Source: Morchella semilibera
Lineage: Eukaryota; Ascomycota; Pezizomycetes; Pezizales; Morchellaceae
Length of the DNA: 64,000 bases
Direction of reading: 5' to 3'
Assembly: GCA_009192285.1 (NCBI GenBank)
Contig: CM018604.1
Coordinates: forward strand, 5,613,746 to 5,677,745
Positions 48,053-57,660 of this stretch are shown here, piece after piece. Position numbers and translations under genes: made by a program. The notes beneath the pieces were generated by a model that saw nothing but the letters and a program-made list of their open reading frames with translations, was not told where the DNA came from and made no database searches. Positions within the stretch are counted from its first letter, which is position 1. Each line of letters opens with the position of its first letter.

Positions 48053-49500
48053 ATGTCCAACACCCTGAGCCCCGAGCAGAAGTTTGAGCTCATCACCCGG
48101 GGGCTGGAAGAGGTCCAAGATGGGGACTTAATCAAGGCCCTCTTGGACACCGGCAAAGACCTCAGGGGCCTCTGGTGTATGTCCATCCACTCTCCCCCGT
48201 CGCCCCGGGCATATAGAAAGTGGTATTCGTCTAATACAACCTCTTGAACAGCAACGGCACCTACAGGAAGACGTGAGTCCCACAGATAGAATCTTTGCCT
48301 TGGGTCACTCTGAGAGATGGTGCAGCACACTTAGGATACCTCATCCCGATGATAAAGATGGCCGAGTTTGCACGCGCGGGTGTACAGGTCTGTATGCTCT
48401 CCCTGAAGAAACCCATTTGGAACTGCGCTGATGTTTCCGGATAGGTCATCTTCAATATTGCGGGTAAGCCCACTCCCCCCGGGCGAGCGCTACTGCTGCC
48501 ATGAGTGAAATGCACTAAGATTTTTGCCCGTAGATATCTGGACATTTCTCGTAAAATACGTACATACCTTCGAACTTATATCCCATCGCGGAGAGATCTA
48601 CAAATTCGTCCTGGGCGCAGTATTGGAGTCGATTGGCGCCCCACTTTCAAAGATAACCTTCGTCAAGGAATCTGACCATCACCTGACGAGGGAGAATATT
48701 TTCATCAACCTTAGGATGTGGGCGCTCTCAACCCAGGGTCATGTCCAGGACACCGGAGATGATATTAAGTACACCCCAATGCTTAGCCCCATGCTCTGTC
48801 CCCCCATGGAAGTGCTTAACAAGGAGATCCACGACGTGGACTTCGAGTTTGGCGGTGTGGACCAGGTAGATGGCGCCCTCCCGTGTTCCCCCCGCTGCCG
48901 CGCTCTGGCTGACCCCCCTTGAAGCGTGGACTCTTTACCTTCGCCGATAACTATCTTCCCAAGCTCGGGTACAGGAAACGGGCGCATCTGATCAACGAGA
49001 TGCTCCCCGGACTTAACGGCGGCAAGATGTCGGCCTCCATCCCAAACTCCAAGATTGATTGCCTCGACACCCCGGAAACGATTGAGAGGAAGATCAAAAA
49101 CATTCCCTTCGAGGAGGGCGATATCGCCTGGAACGCTATCCTGGCTCTCGCCAGGCTGATCGTGATGCCTATCAGCAAACTCCGCCTTGAGATGATCCAG
49201 GATGCGGGTGGGGCACAGAATATGGCTGGTAAACTCCCGTTTAGCGGCGTAGGCGCGCCGGAAGGCACCCTGCTCACCATAGGGGCGGGCACAAAGGACG
49301 GGGGCCTCAGACATTACAAGTCATACGATGAGGTGGAGCGTGATTACGTAGAGGGGAAACTAGACCCCGAGGAACTAAAGCTTGCTATCACGGAGGCCAT
49401 CAAGCAACTGCTAGCCCCGGTTCGCAAGGCGTACGAATCGAACGAGGAGTGGCAGGCGGTGGAGAAGCTGGCCTTCCCCAACCCGGAGAGGCAGGAGTGA
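48053..49500 (+). CDS. Divergent cytosolic-type tyrosyl-tRNA-synthetase-like protein
   Basis: Class I aminoacyl-tRNA-synthetase fold of the eukaryotic TyrRS type. Six exons: 48053-48176, 48252-48272 (21 bases), 48326-48387, 48445-48463 (19 bases), 48534-48865 and 48925-49500; 377 residues if translation stops at the TGA 49498-49500. The N-terminus (SPEQKFELITRGLEEVQ), the HIGH-like site TAPTGRPHLGY, FGGVDQ, LGYRKRAHL and KMSAS (usually KMSSS) are clear. Compared from memory with ordinary cytosolic TyrRS, tyrosine-pocket residues look replaced: the Tyr before W-G-T is Leu (GLWST), the Tyr of the YTLDVYRL helix is Leu (NIFINLRM), and YPxxQALDE is changed to CPPMEVLNKE. It may therefore bind another amino acid or not charge tRNA. 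The last exon can also be spliced at 49496 into the downstream GNAT exon. It is flanked by two paralogous oxygenases. Confidence 0.85.
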
Positions 49501-49561
49501 GTTGGCCCGCCATACCTACGCAGGATTCATGAGCTGAACTGACATCCCCCCTCCCGTAAAG

Positions 49562-50431
49562 CACCCCTATAGCCCCTATTCAGGTCAACTTCTGCTACCC
49601 CGTCTGCGACCTCTCTAACGATCTGGTCAAACTAACCCCCTACAACGTGAGTCCTACTACCCCCAATTTAGCACTCCCCCCACTAATCATTGCCTTCTAC
49701 AGCCTGCCCGCCACGCTCGCTCCTACTTCACCCACACGTCCGGATCCTCCCACCCCGAGGTCTTCTATGCCCACAAGCCCCTGGGCCCCTTCTCCTCCGC
49801 CGCCGACTTCACCGTTAACTTCTTCGACCCCATATTCCACCCCGACCCTACAATGGTGTTCTACGCAGTGATTGACAAAACCCGCCCTTCCACTGAGGAC
49901 AACGACGGCGCGCTCGCTGGCATTATCGCATACGTTAACACCTCAACCGCTAACCAGTCCGCCGAGATCGGTTACCTAGTCGTCTTCCCTGCCTTTCAGC
50001 GGACACATGTCACCTCCAACGCTGTCGGGCTGCTGCTGCAGTACGCCCTGGACCCGCCTGCCAAGGGGGGCCTGGGGCTACAGAGGGTGCAGTGGCAGAC
50101 GTCCAGTGCGAACGAGATCTCTATGCGCTCGGCGGAGAACATGGGATTTAGGAAGGAGGGGGTGTTGAGGTGGGATAGGGCGTATTCTAGCGGGGGAAGC
50201 AAGAGGAAACAGGGAAATATGAAGCAAATTCCGAACGGAGATGGGAAGCAGATTGCGAACGGAGATGGGAAGCAGATTGCAAACGGAGATGGGAAGCAGA
50301 TTGCGAACGGGGGTGGGGGGGATCTAGGGAGGGACACGGTGGTGTATAGTATCTGCTGGGACGATTGGGAGGAGGGAGGGAGGGAGAAGATGGTGGAGAT
50401 TATGGAGAGCCGTAAGGATGTTTCGGATTAG
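49562..50431 (+). CDS. GNAT-family acetyltransferase lacking its own ATG; likely C-terminal part of a fusion
   Basis: GNAT N-acetyltransferase of the RimJ/RimL-like type, acting with acetyl-CoA on an unknown amine. Exons 49562-49646 and 49703-50431. Family features: VNFCYPV and LVKLTPYN at the start, HPEVFYAHKPLGPF, AGIIAYVNTSTANQSAEIGY (acetyl-CoA-binding strand region), and SMRSAENMGFRKEGVLRWDRAY. The first exon is preceded by an in-frame TAA (49558-49560) and has no ATG; where a start would be expected there is ATA (49569-49571, I-A-P-I). A 65-base intron 49497-49561, with donor GTGAGT overlapping the TGA stop of the synthetase-like gene and branch CTGAC, would join both in frame (residue 377 becomes Asp) to make a protein of 647 residues. 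The acceptor AAAG is weak. A four-unit 24-base repeat encodes KQIANGDG units near the C-terminus. Confidence 0.75.
50221..50316. repeat. Coding minisatellite, 4 x 24 bases, in the GNAT gene
   Basis: The unit GAAGCAGATTGCGAACGGAG plus ATGG is repeated four times with one to three changes per unit. It keeps frame and encodes K-Q-I-A-N-G-D-G repeats in an insert before the last strand of the GNAT domain. Confidence 0.95.
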
Positions 50432-50925
50432 GTGTATAATAGATTAGGCATAGATCCGGGAGTTTTTGTATTAGGCTGAGGACTGCTTAGGTCTCTTAGA
50501 TTGCTGCACTACTAGATGCTTTGGTGGTGGTTTGGCTAGATGATACAACATGATATTCATTAGTCGGGTCTTTTAACGCTGTGGCGCAAGATATAATACC
50601 TTAGCCAGTATGTGAAGTGATATGAATTTAAGTCCTAGAAAGCTGAGCTAGTTACTGTCAGCTAGCGCGCTGATACCGGTCCCAGTCCTGGTCCGAACGG
50701 TCCTGTCCGTTCGTTCTTCAGCAGTTGACCGAACGGACGACAGGATCGGCCCGTCTTGAGAGGCGCTCTGGAACGGACTGCGCCTTGGGACACAGGACTT
50801 AAAACGAACGTTATGACGGCCGGGCTCTTGGCGTTGTTGACAATCCACACCAGGAACAGAGGAGTTCAGCATATATATATGAGCAGGACTAGGGAGAAGT
50901 GGACTTCGAAGCATAGATCGTGATT

Positions 50926-51030
50926 CTGCAGTCAACTGCAGTCATATACGGTCATATGCAGTCATTTGCCGTCCCCTGCCGTCCCCCGCCGTCCCCGCCC
51001 ACTGCCGTCCCCGGCGGTCAGCTGCAGTCA
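50926..51030. repeat. Degenerate tandem repeat of the TGCAGTCA/TGCCGTCC motif
   Basis: About ten copies of an eight-base core, alternating TGCAGTCA at both ends and TGCCGTCC in the middle, spaced by one to three bases. The period is about 9-11 bases. No open frame runs through it. Confidence 0.8.
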
Positions 51031-51194
51031 ACTATAGCCATTACCCTATAGGCAAGTTCTTACAGGGCGCTGCAAGGCTCACCCGTCACTTGTAGTCCTC
51101 TATTTCAAGGACTGGTTGGACTACCCCTTGTCGTTCGTCCAATCTTTCCTCACATTAGAGGTTTGGGGTGGTTGGGAACACTGCTAGTAGTAGT

Positions 51195-51590
51195 CATATA
51201 CAGTTTCAAGGCACGAGGGGGGTATTATTCCATAAACCGTCGAGATAACAGAGTAATTAGTCCATCCCTGCAATCCATTATCCGGTCATATCCCCCTTGC
51301 GCTAACTGGTGTGGCGCGCGTGGCTTCTGCAGTAGAAATAAGGCAGAAATGTAGGGACTAAAATACTCTAATGCTCACACCCCTTCACAATATGGCAAGA
51401 GGTGGCTAGAGCCAATCAACCCTATCCCTTCGTTCGTGCGCAGGGTTCGCAGTATTTAACAGGCAACCGTCGTGGTGATGCTCAGAAACACAACTATAAC
51501 CGGGAGTGACTGGTCTCCCCGGGGGGGGGGGGGGGGGCGCAAACTACGGCTTGAAACCTAATGGAGCTCGCGGAGTCTGTCCCCGTTATA
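51195..51590. repeat. Dispersed repeat family R5, copy 1
   Basis: Shares ATTCCATAAACCGTCGAGA, AAGAGGTGGCTAGAGCCAAT and CCTTCGTTCGTGC, an AACCGGGAGTGACTGGTCTC block and GCGGAGTCTG with 63520-63790, in the same order and orientation but strongly diverged. Confidence 0.7.
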
Positions 51591-52185
51591 TTTACACCGA
51601 GTGAGGTCGTATGTGGAGGTGGCATAATCAATTATCCCGACCTCGACTACTTTATTTTCTGGATGTGAACTGGGCTACGACAGCTCTCTGGCATCTGAGA
51701 GCTCCCATTACCTCCGGAAAAGATCTCACCCAGAGTCGGAACGATGTAGCTCCAGCCTCTCCGGGAGGCTAGGGCTGGCCGGTAAACCCTTCCTATGCCT
51801 AGCTACGGAAGAAATATCGGTAACCATTATTTGCACCGAGTGATATTCCATGAAGATGATTCGTTTTAGTCCTTGGGTTGCCAAGGTGGGAGATGACGAC
51901 TTTTGACATGCTGGATCGGTAATATGTCTTTTAGAGAGGGGGAAGGCCATGCAATAGATATCAAACCAGTAACACATAAAACAGGCGAGTTGAATATAAT
52001 ACAGCCTGCTAGCTGTCTGGGTTAGGGTTGACACAGCAAACAAGCCGCAGAGGCTGCCTCCTCCACCCTCAACATACGAATGCTCGTGCAGTTCCTGGAT
52101 CAGGTGATAATTCTCAAGGCGACAACGTCTACTGTGGGGCCTTGGGATCGGCGAGTTTGCGGGTCTTTGTGAGATGTCGGAGCAC

Positions 52186-52386
52186 CTAACCCCCTTCCCA
52201 TGACTGGAGCACCCTAGTCCTCATCCAACGGGCAATGTTGGTGCCCTCCCAGTAGGGGCGTGGAGGTTGAGGACAGGGCTCGCTGGAAGCCCTTCCCATA
52301 GATTGGTCATCCTCACGACGCTCGTCAGAGAATGTGGTCCGGAATACTGATATCATACACACAAGACGAAAGAAGAATATCTTCAT
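52186..52386 (-). CDS. Possible small secreted protein
   Basis: Single-exon candidate of 66 residues starting at an internal ATG of a slightly longer frame. The first 20 residues (MKIFFFRLVCMISVFRTTFS) look like a signal peptide, followed by a charged mature part with a single Cys-Pro segment. There is no family and no neighbour that supports it. It may be a chance open frame. Confidence 0.2.
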   Translation of the reverse strand: MKIFFFRLVCMISVFRTTFSDERREDDQSMGRASSEPCPQPPRPYWEGTNIARWMRTRVLQSWEGG

Positions 52387-54000
52387 AGTGGCATACGACG
52401 AAGTCAATTACGGACGAAATGTTTTACAGGGTGATATTACTGATGAGGGTTAGGATTTTGCAATCCTGCAATAAACAGTATAGAAGGTCGAAGAGAGCAT
52501 TTGGGGATTTAGTTTTATGTCACAAAAAAAAAAAAAGTTAGCCGAGCATCGACTAGGACAAGATTTCCGCTCGATTGCCATTATATTTATCTATCTATCT
52601 ATCCGCCTGCCTACCTGCCTGCTTGCCTATCTCCTAGTGTAGTCACTCGTCAATTACCTGTCTTTGGGCGTCGATATGCTGTATTCTGGCGTTAATTTGC
52701 TAGTAGGGCGTCAGCAAAGCTGGCAGAATATGGAGGTGAGGTTCATTAGGAGGGTTCCGTACGGAATCTTTGTCGGTTTGATCATCAACGATTTGGGGGT
52801 TGATGAGGAGCCCAGGTGATAGGTTGACTAGGAGGAGTATGAGAGGTTGGCGGAGTCATGGTAGGGAGACCTGGGGGTGGGATTCTCAAGAACAGACGAC
52901 CAAGAGCTGGCGTGTCGCGTTTAGGGGTGCACGATGTGGCAAAAGATGAGATTTGCGCCCAGACGCGCGTATTCTCGTCTGGTCGACACCCGTTTTGTCT
53001 GCTTTTTTTTTCAGGGTATAAATGGTATAATATTGTTCCGAATCTCAAGATCTAATAGCTTCAGCAAGAACAGATATCAAGAATCTGCCCAAAGTGGCTC
53101 CATCACTAGTACATACTAAAATTATTCGGGCTCTTAACCCTTTTTTTTTTTGAAAAGTCATTAGCCAGCGACTTTCCTTCATTTTTCATGTATGTGTGTG
53201 CAAGTTCCAGGGAAGTACAGCCTGGTGCAGTACTGCATGTACTGACTTCTGCGTACATGCCATATCGCCTACACACCACACCCCCCGCACACCCCACACC
53301 CTGGCCCTAGCGTAACCTTAAGATTCAGCGGGAAACATCTCGGCCATCTCTGCATCTGGTGGAACCTGCAGGCCCACATCCTGGACACAGCTGTCGATCA
53401 GTCAACCGCAAGGGTACCCAGACAGGGCCAGACTACTCTGCATGCAGGCCACCCCCCCACCCCCCCACCCACCCCGCATGTGCCAACCACTCTCTGTTGT
53501 GCAGGGTGTGCTGAGCTATTCTCTGCTCGCGTGTAGGGATTGGCGCTAGGGCCCGTTCACAGTGTGACACGGAACATCCAACCCGCACTAACCTCCACCC
53601 TGCCCAGTAATCGTGCTCATGATACTGCTGATTGAGTGAATTCCCTGCTTGCTCGACTGATTGGGGAAGTGACACACTCGGTATCCAGGACCACACCCCG
53701 CCTAGGGACACCCATCCTGCATCTACACTCGTCGGTGGCGATCGAGATGTCGAAGATCATCAACATTGGACCCTGACGGTGATGCGTACACCGTTGATCA
53801 CAACCTGTTGACGGGAGGGTCTACTCGATCCAATGGCAATGGTGATGGCTAGAGCACGGCTGGTTGGCTGCTCTGGTTGGGCCGAGTAACTACACGTACG
53901 TAAACATCCCGATGAACCATAGTAGGTACCGGGTGCGCACCTTAAATACCGAGACAGCTGGATTGATTGGGTAAATTTGTATGGGCGCCATGTATCGCCT

Positions 54001-54171
54001 GGGCGGATGAAACTTGTCAAATTCGCGACCTGGACCGTGCGCCCTTAGTGTAAGGGCTTTTTTCCGGTTGCTAAGAAGAACAGAGCCAATCACGAATTCA
54101 CAACAATTACCATAGAAGGCTAGTGATAGCTGAAAGAGGGAAGTCGCGAATTTGACAAAAGTCATCCGTCC
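54001..54171. repeat. MITE-like element with about 29-base inverted ends
   Basis: The left end GGGCGGATGAAACTTGTCAA then ATTCGCGAC is the inverse of the right end GTCGCGAATTTGACAAAAGT then CATCCGTCC, with a few differences. The interior of about 110 bases is unique. It lies inside a 208-codon minus-strand open frame, which argues against that frame being a gene. Confidence 0.8.
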
Positions 54172-54272
54172 GAGCGGTATATACTTCATATATTTCCATT
54201 TAAAAAATGCAGATATTTCCCCAAAAATAGAATTAAAGTATGGTATATAACTGTATAAAATGTGGGTTGGGG

Positions 54273-54398
54273 TTAAGGCGGTGAAGTTGGATTTTAAGGT
54301 GGTTGAGGTTGCTTTTAAGGTAGTGTAGATGGATGTTAAGAAGGTTGGCGTAGATATCAAGGATATGAGAGTGGAGTTTAATGTGGTGGAGATTGATA
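54273..54398. repeat. Degenerate 21-base tandem repeat, six units
   Basis: Six successive 21-base units begin TTAAGG (or a close variant), with a pattern like TTAAGGTGGTTGAGGTTGCT. Read on the minus strand, each unit codes for seven residues of the type STTLKSN, giving a heptad periodicity. Confidence 0.8.
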
Positions 54399-55158
54399 GT
54401 AGGTAGCAGGGGATCGGCAGTTCCGAAGGCACAACAGGTGTTGGTAATAGCATCAGAAATTGTTGTGAGAGCGGTAGATGGGGCGGAGGGGTAGAGGAGC
54501 AGTAGATTTTGTTCAAGACAGCCTGAGAATTAATAAAGAATGGTTGCGATAACTATAGAAGGTTTCCAACAATAACAACGTTAATTAAATAAATTGACTT
54601 AAATGAAAAAAAGATTTCTCGGTGGTTAGACTTAATACAAACGAGAATAAATGGGGTATAGACGGGGCGTATGGTTGGAGGGAGTAAAGGTTTACTATCA
54701 ATACTAAGAGTCTATAAACTTCGTAGGTTGCTTTACTTTGGTTCATGATTTCCTACATAGGCTAAGCTAATACATGAGAGAGATTTCGCAAGTGTTTTGA
54801 AAGTCTGGGAGATAGAAGGTAGATGGTGGCGGACGGTGGTGGGTAAAATGGATGTCAGTGAAATTGTAACAATTATCAAGATGGGTGGAGTTTTCTATAT
54901 TAAAAGCAGTGTTTGTTCAATCCCTAAAATTTACTATATGAACTATATCCATTTGCTCTCTTCTACTATACTTCCGTTTTTATATTCAAACCGCAAAGCA
55001 ACTATTTATTCTCCAAAATTGCTAGTACTCTGCACTACCTTTCTTTAGTATAAATACGAGGCCATTCCCCCCTTAGATAGCTCTCGTTCTTTTAATCAAC
55101 ACGGTCAAATACTACACTTCTCTACAGACACTTCTCTAACACACGTACACTCCACGCA

Positions 55159-56122
55159 ATGCCTCATAGTACCTCCACCGCTACGGTCAACGGCACCAAG
55201 GTCGACACTGCTAACCTCGAGGTCATCGACTTTGTCCGCCTGGCCGCAAAGGAGCCCGACGAGATCGAAAAGCTCTACAGGGCCGCTCAATCACCCGGCT
55301 TCTTTTACCTCGACCTCTCGGGCGAGAAGGAATTCATCTCCAAGGTGAAAACCATGTATTCGGTCGGCGACATATACTTTGGCCAGCCTCTCGAGGTCAA
55401 AATGAAGGATCTCCGGGAAACAGAGGAGCGTGGGTAAGCATCTCCGCTCACGAACCAATCTCCCCTCCGCACCAAGCACGTGCAGCGTACTCACAATACG
55501 ACAGGTTTAAAAAACCTACCAAATACGATGGCGAATTCGATGTAACACCCCCCAATCTCCCACCACTAGTTCATGTTAGGATAGCTTGCACTAACAGCTT
55601 CCCCAGTTTATGCGCGACGACGTGGTCAACGATAATCTGGTTCTCCCCGCCGTCCTCAAAGACCACACCGAGTTCGTCAAGCAGTTCATAACCTTCTCCC
55701 ACCACATCTCAACCACCATACTATCCAGCCTCTCCAACAAGCTCGATATCCCCTTCGAAGAGAGCCACCGTGCCGACCAACCCAGCTCCACAATCCTCAA
55801 ACTGTGCGACGAGCCACTCAGGGAGACCCTCTCAGAGGTTGAGGAGAACAAGCACACCGATGGCGGCTCACTGACAACCATGTTCTGCGAGCAGTGGGGC
55901 ACGCAAATCCGGCTCCCAGACACGGGGAATTGGGCGTTTGTGGAGCCAAAGGATGGGTGCGCGGTGATCAATATTGCGAATTCATTGCAGAAACTATCGG
56001 GCGGGAAGTTGTATTCGTGCTTGCACAGGGTTACGCAGCCGACGGATGGCGCGCAGAAAAGGCCGTTTATATGGTACTTTTTGAGACCGGAGACGGCGAC
56101 GAACCTGTATGGTAATTCTTGA
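55159..56122 (+). CDS. 2-oxoglutarate/Fe(II)-dependent oxygenase, IPNS-like, paralog 2
   Basis: Same family as 45707-46666, about two thirds identical by eye. Three exons: 55159-55433, a micro-exon 55505-55541 (37 bases; one codon longer than in paralog 1), and 55607-56122; 275 residues. Iron ligands are HTDGG and the distal His in SCLHR; the C-terminus FLRPETATNLYGNS matches its sister. Intron phases are identical between the two. The first 110 bases after the stop also match the sister gene (TGAGACCGGAGAA, then GTGTATCTCAAGAGATA), so the duplicated block includes 3' flank. A CT/CA-rich leader and a TATA-like box precede the ATG. The substrate is unknown; acidic and polar differences between the copies (for example the segment after FFYLDL) suggest they may not be redundant. 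Confidence 0.9.
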
Positions 56123-56366
56123 GACCGGAGAAAGGAAGGGCCCGGACGCTCCTGGATGGTAAGGGGGGTTTGATATGTTTTAGTCACATTGTACATAGGT
56201 TCGGGACGTGGTGTATCTCAAGAGATACTCATGTTCTATTCCGATGACCAAGATGTGAATATAACCAAGTGTATCTAAAACCCTACATCGCCCAACGGAC
56301 AAACCATAAAACCATACATAAAGAATAGGATATCCGGTAAAAACTTTGACGCCTACTAGATGGCTG

Positions 56367-56587
56367 TCATAAGTAAGCGAACATTCGCATTGCAACAAAA
56401 TTTGTATGGGAACGTAGCTTCAAATAATTATTACTCCGCAACCACTAGGGAAATAGGGATGAAAACTTTTTAGATAGACTCCCTGGTAGTGATCATTTAA
56501 CTCAAGTGTCACATCACATCAACAGCAAATTTTCAACTTACTAGGTGGTTTTGGTGGTTGCTCTCCCAATGTTCGCTTACTTGTGAC
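56367..56587. repeat. Inverted-end element, AAGTAAGCGAACATT ends
   Basis: The left end GTCATAAGTAAGCGAACATT and right end AATGTTCGCTTACTTGTGAC are inverse with two differences, 221 bases in total. The layout is that of a non-autonomous Tc1/mariner-type element. It sits about 245 bases downstream of the stop of oxygenase paralog 2. Confidence 0.8.
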
Positions 56588-57544
56588 GCTCGAAATACCT
56601 AAACTTGGACACACAAAGCGCTCTTTGGTGATGGCTTTTTACCTTAACTGAAGACCCCCTGGAGCAGACAACGAAGAGGCCGATATCCCGCAACATGACT
56701 GATATTGCATACACACAAAAAAGTGCCAGGTCCCAACTATTTGTATGGTATGCAATATTTGTCGTGTTCGAAAACGTCATGGAGGGACGAGTATATCATT
56801 TGTTGTACCGCTCGATCTTTACGTCTTTGTTAATGGAGTATTGCGTGATTGTAATATAATTTTTATCATAGTATAGTTTATAACATCACTCTTTTGTGGA
56901 TAAAAGTTCGCATGTCCCGTGAGGTTATAATTAGTACAGGCCAATTGCAAGACTTCCCTCCTTGGTTTAGAAATACGTGCTACCAAACAGCCCCTGAGTA
57001 GCCTGTATCAGCGCTGGTCCCCCACAGTATAAACCAGGCGGACCAACAGTATACTACAACCTATGTCGAAAAAGAGGTGGGCAGCCAAGAGTTTGGTATA
57101 AAGCCTTATTAACTCGAGCAACAATGAGGATCTCTACCCGTAAAGAAGATCTCTGATAACGCATGTTGATATCAGATCATGCGTTGGTGAGAAGTAATAG
57201 ATTTTACAAACCCTATGGAGTGGGGAGGTTTACCCTTTGCATAGCCCAGGCTTTGGGATTAACACCTCCGCTCAGTTTAGCGCCTAACTATGAAAGATAT
57301 ACAAATTGGGGCTGGATAGCCAATAGCTCTTAGTGAAACTTTTAATGATGGTATGTAGAATACAAGTATTCAACGGTGCCGCGAGACATGGTGTTCCGCT
57401 GGTAGCAAGCCACCCTGGAGAACCCTGTTCACTCCTCCTCCTACTCCCGACCCACCCCCCCCCCCCCCCCCACCCTCTAGCCAACTATCTCACCATAGAC
57501 CACTTGATATAGCAAGACCTCCAACCCGGGACATGTTGGAACTT

Positions 57545-57660
57545 ACTGGGTCGGGTATCCGATCCAGCTATCCCGCGTCTCTTTTCTTCTTTTGCTTCTT
57601 GTTTCGATAGACCAATTACCCCGCGTCTCATGCATATGTGACTTTGTTTGGCTGGGTCGA
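57545..57660. repeat. Dispersed repeat family R4, copy 2
   Basis: Contains TATCCGATCCAGCTATCCCG and ATTACCCCGCGTCTCATGCA in the same order as the reverse complement of 43960-44090. Confidence 0.75.

Larger units (their letters stand above)
50432..55158. other. Intergenic region with tandem and inverted repeats
   Basis: Between the GNAT gene and the second oxygenase. It contains a hairpin with arms CCGAACGG-TCCTGTCCGTTC (50692-50760), the GCAGTCA/GCCGTCC tandem block (50926-51030), one copy of repeat R5 (51195-51590) with a run of 18 G, a TATC/TGCC microsatellite (52586-52630), C-rich tracts (53450-53475), a small inverted-repeat element (54001-54171) and a 21-base tandem repeat (54273-54398). 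A possible small secreted protein is listed separately. The promoter of the 55159 gene lies at the right end, with TATAAATA near 55050. Confidence 0.6.

Noticed and set aside
53890-54516. 208-codon minus-strand open frame
   Set aside because: It runs through an inverted-repeat element and a 21-base tandem repeat, contains no domain and has no splice or promoter context; more likely a chance frame.
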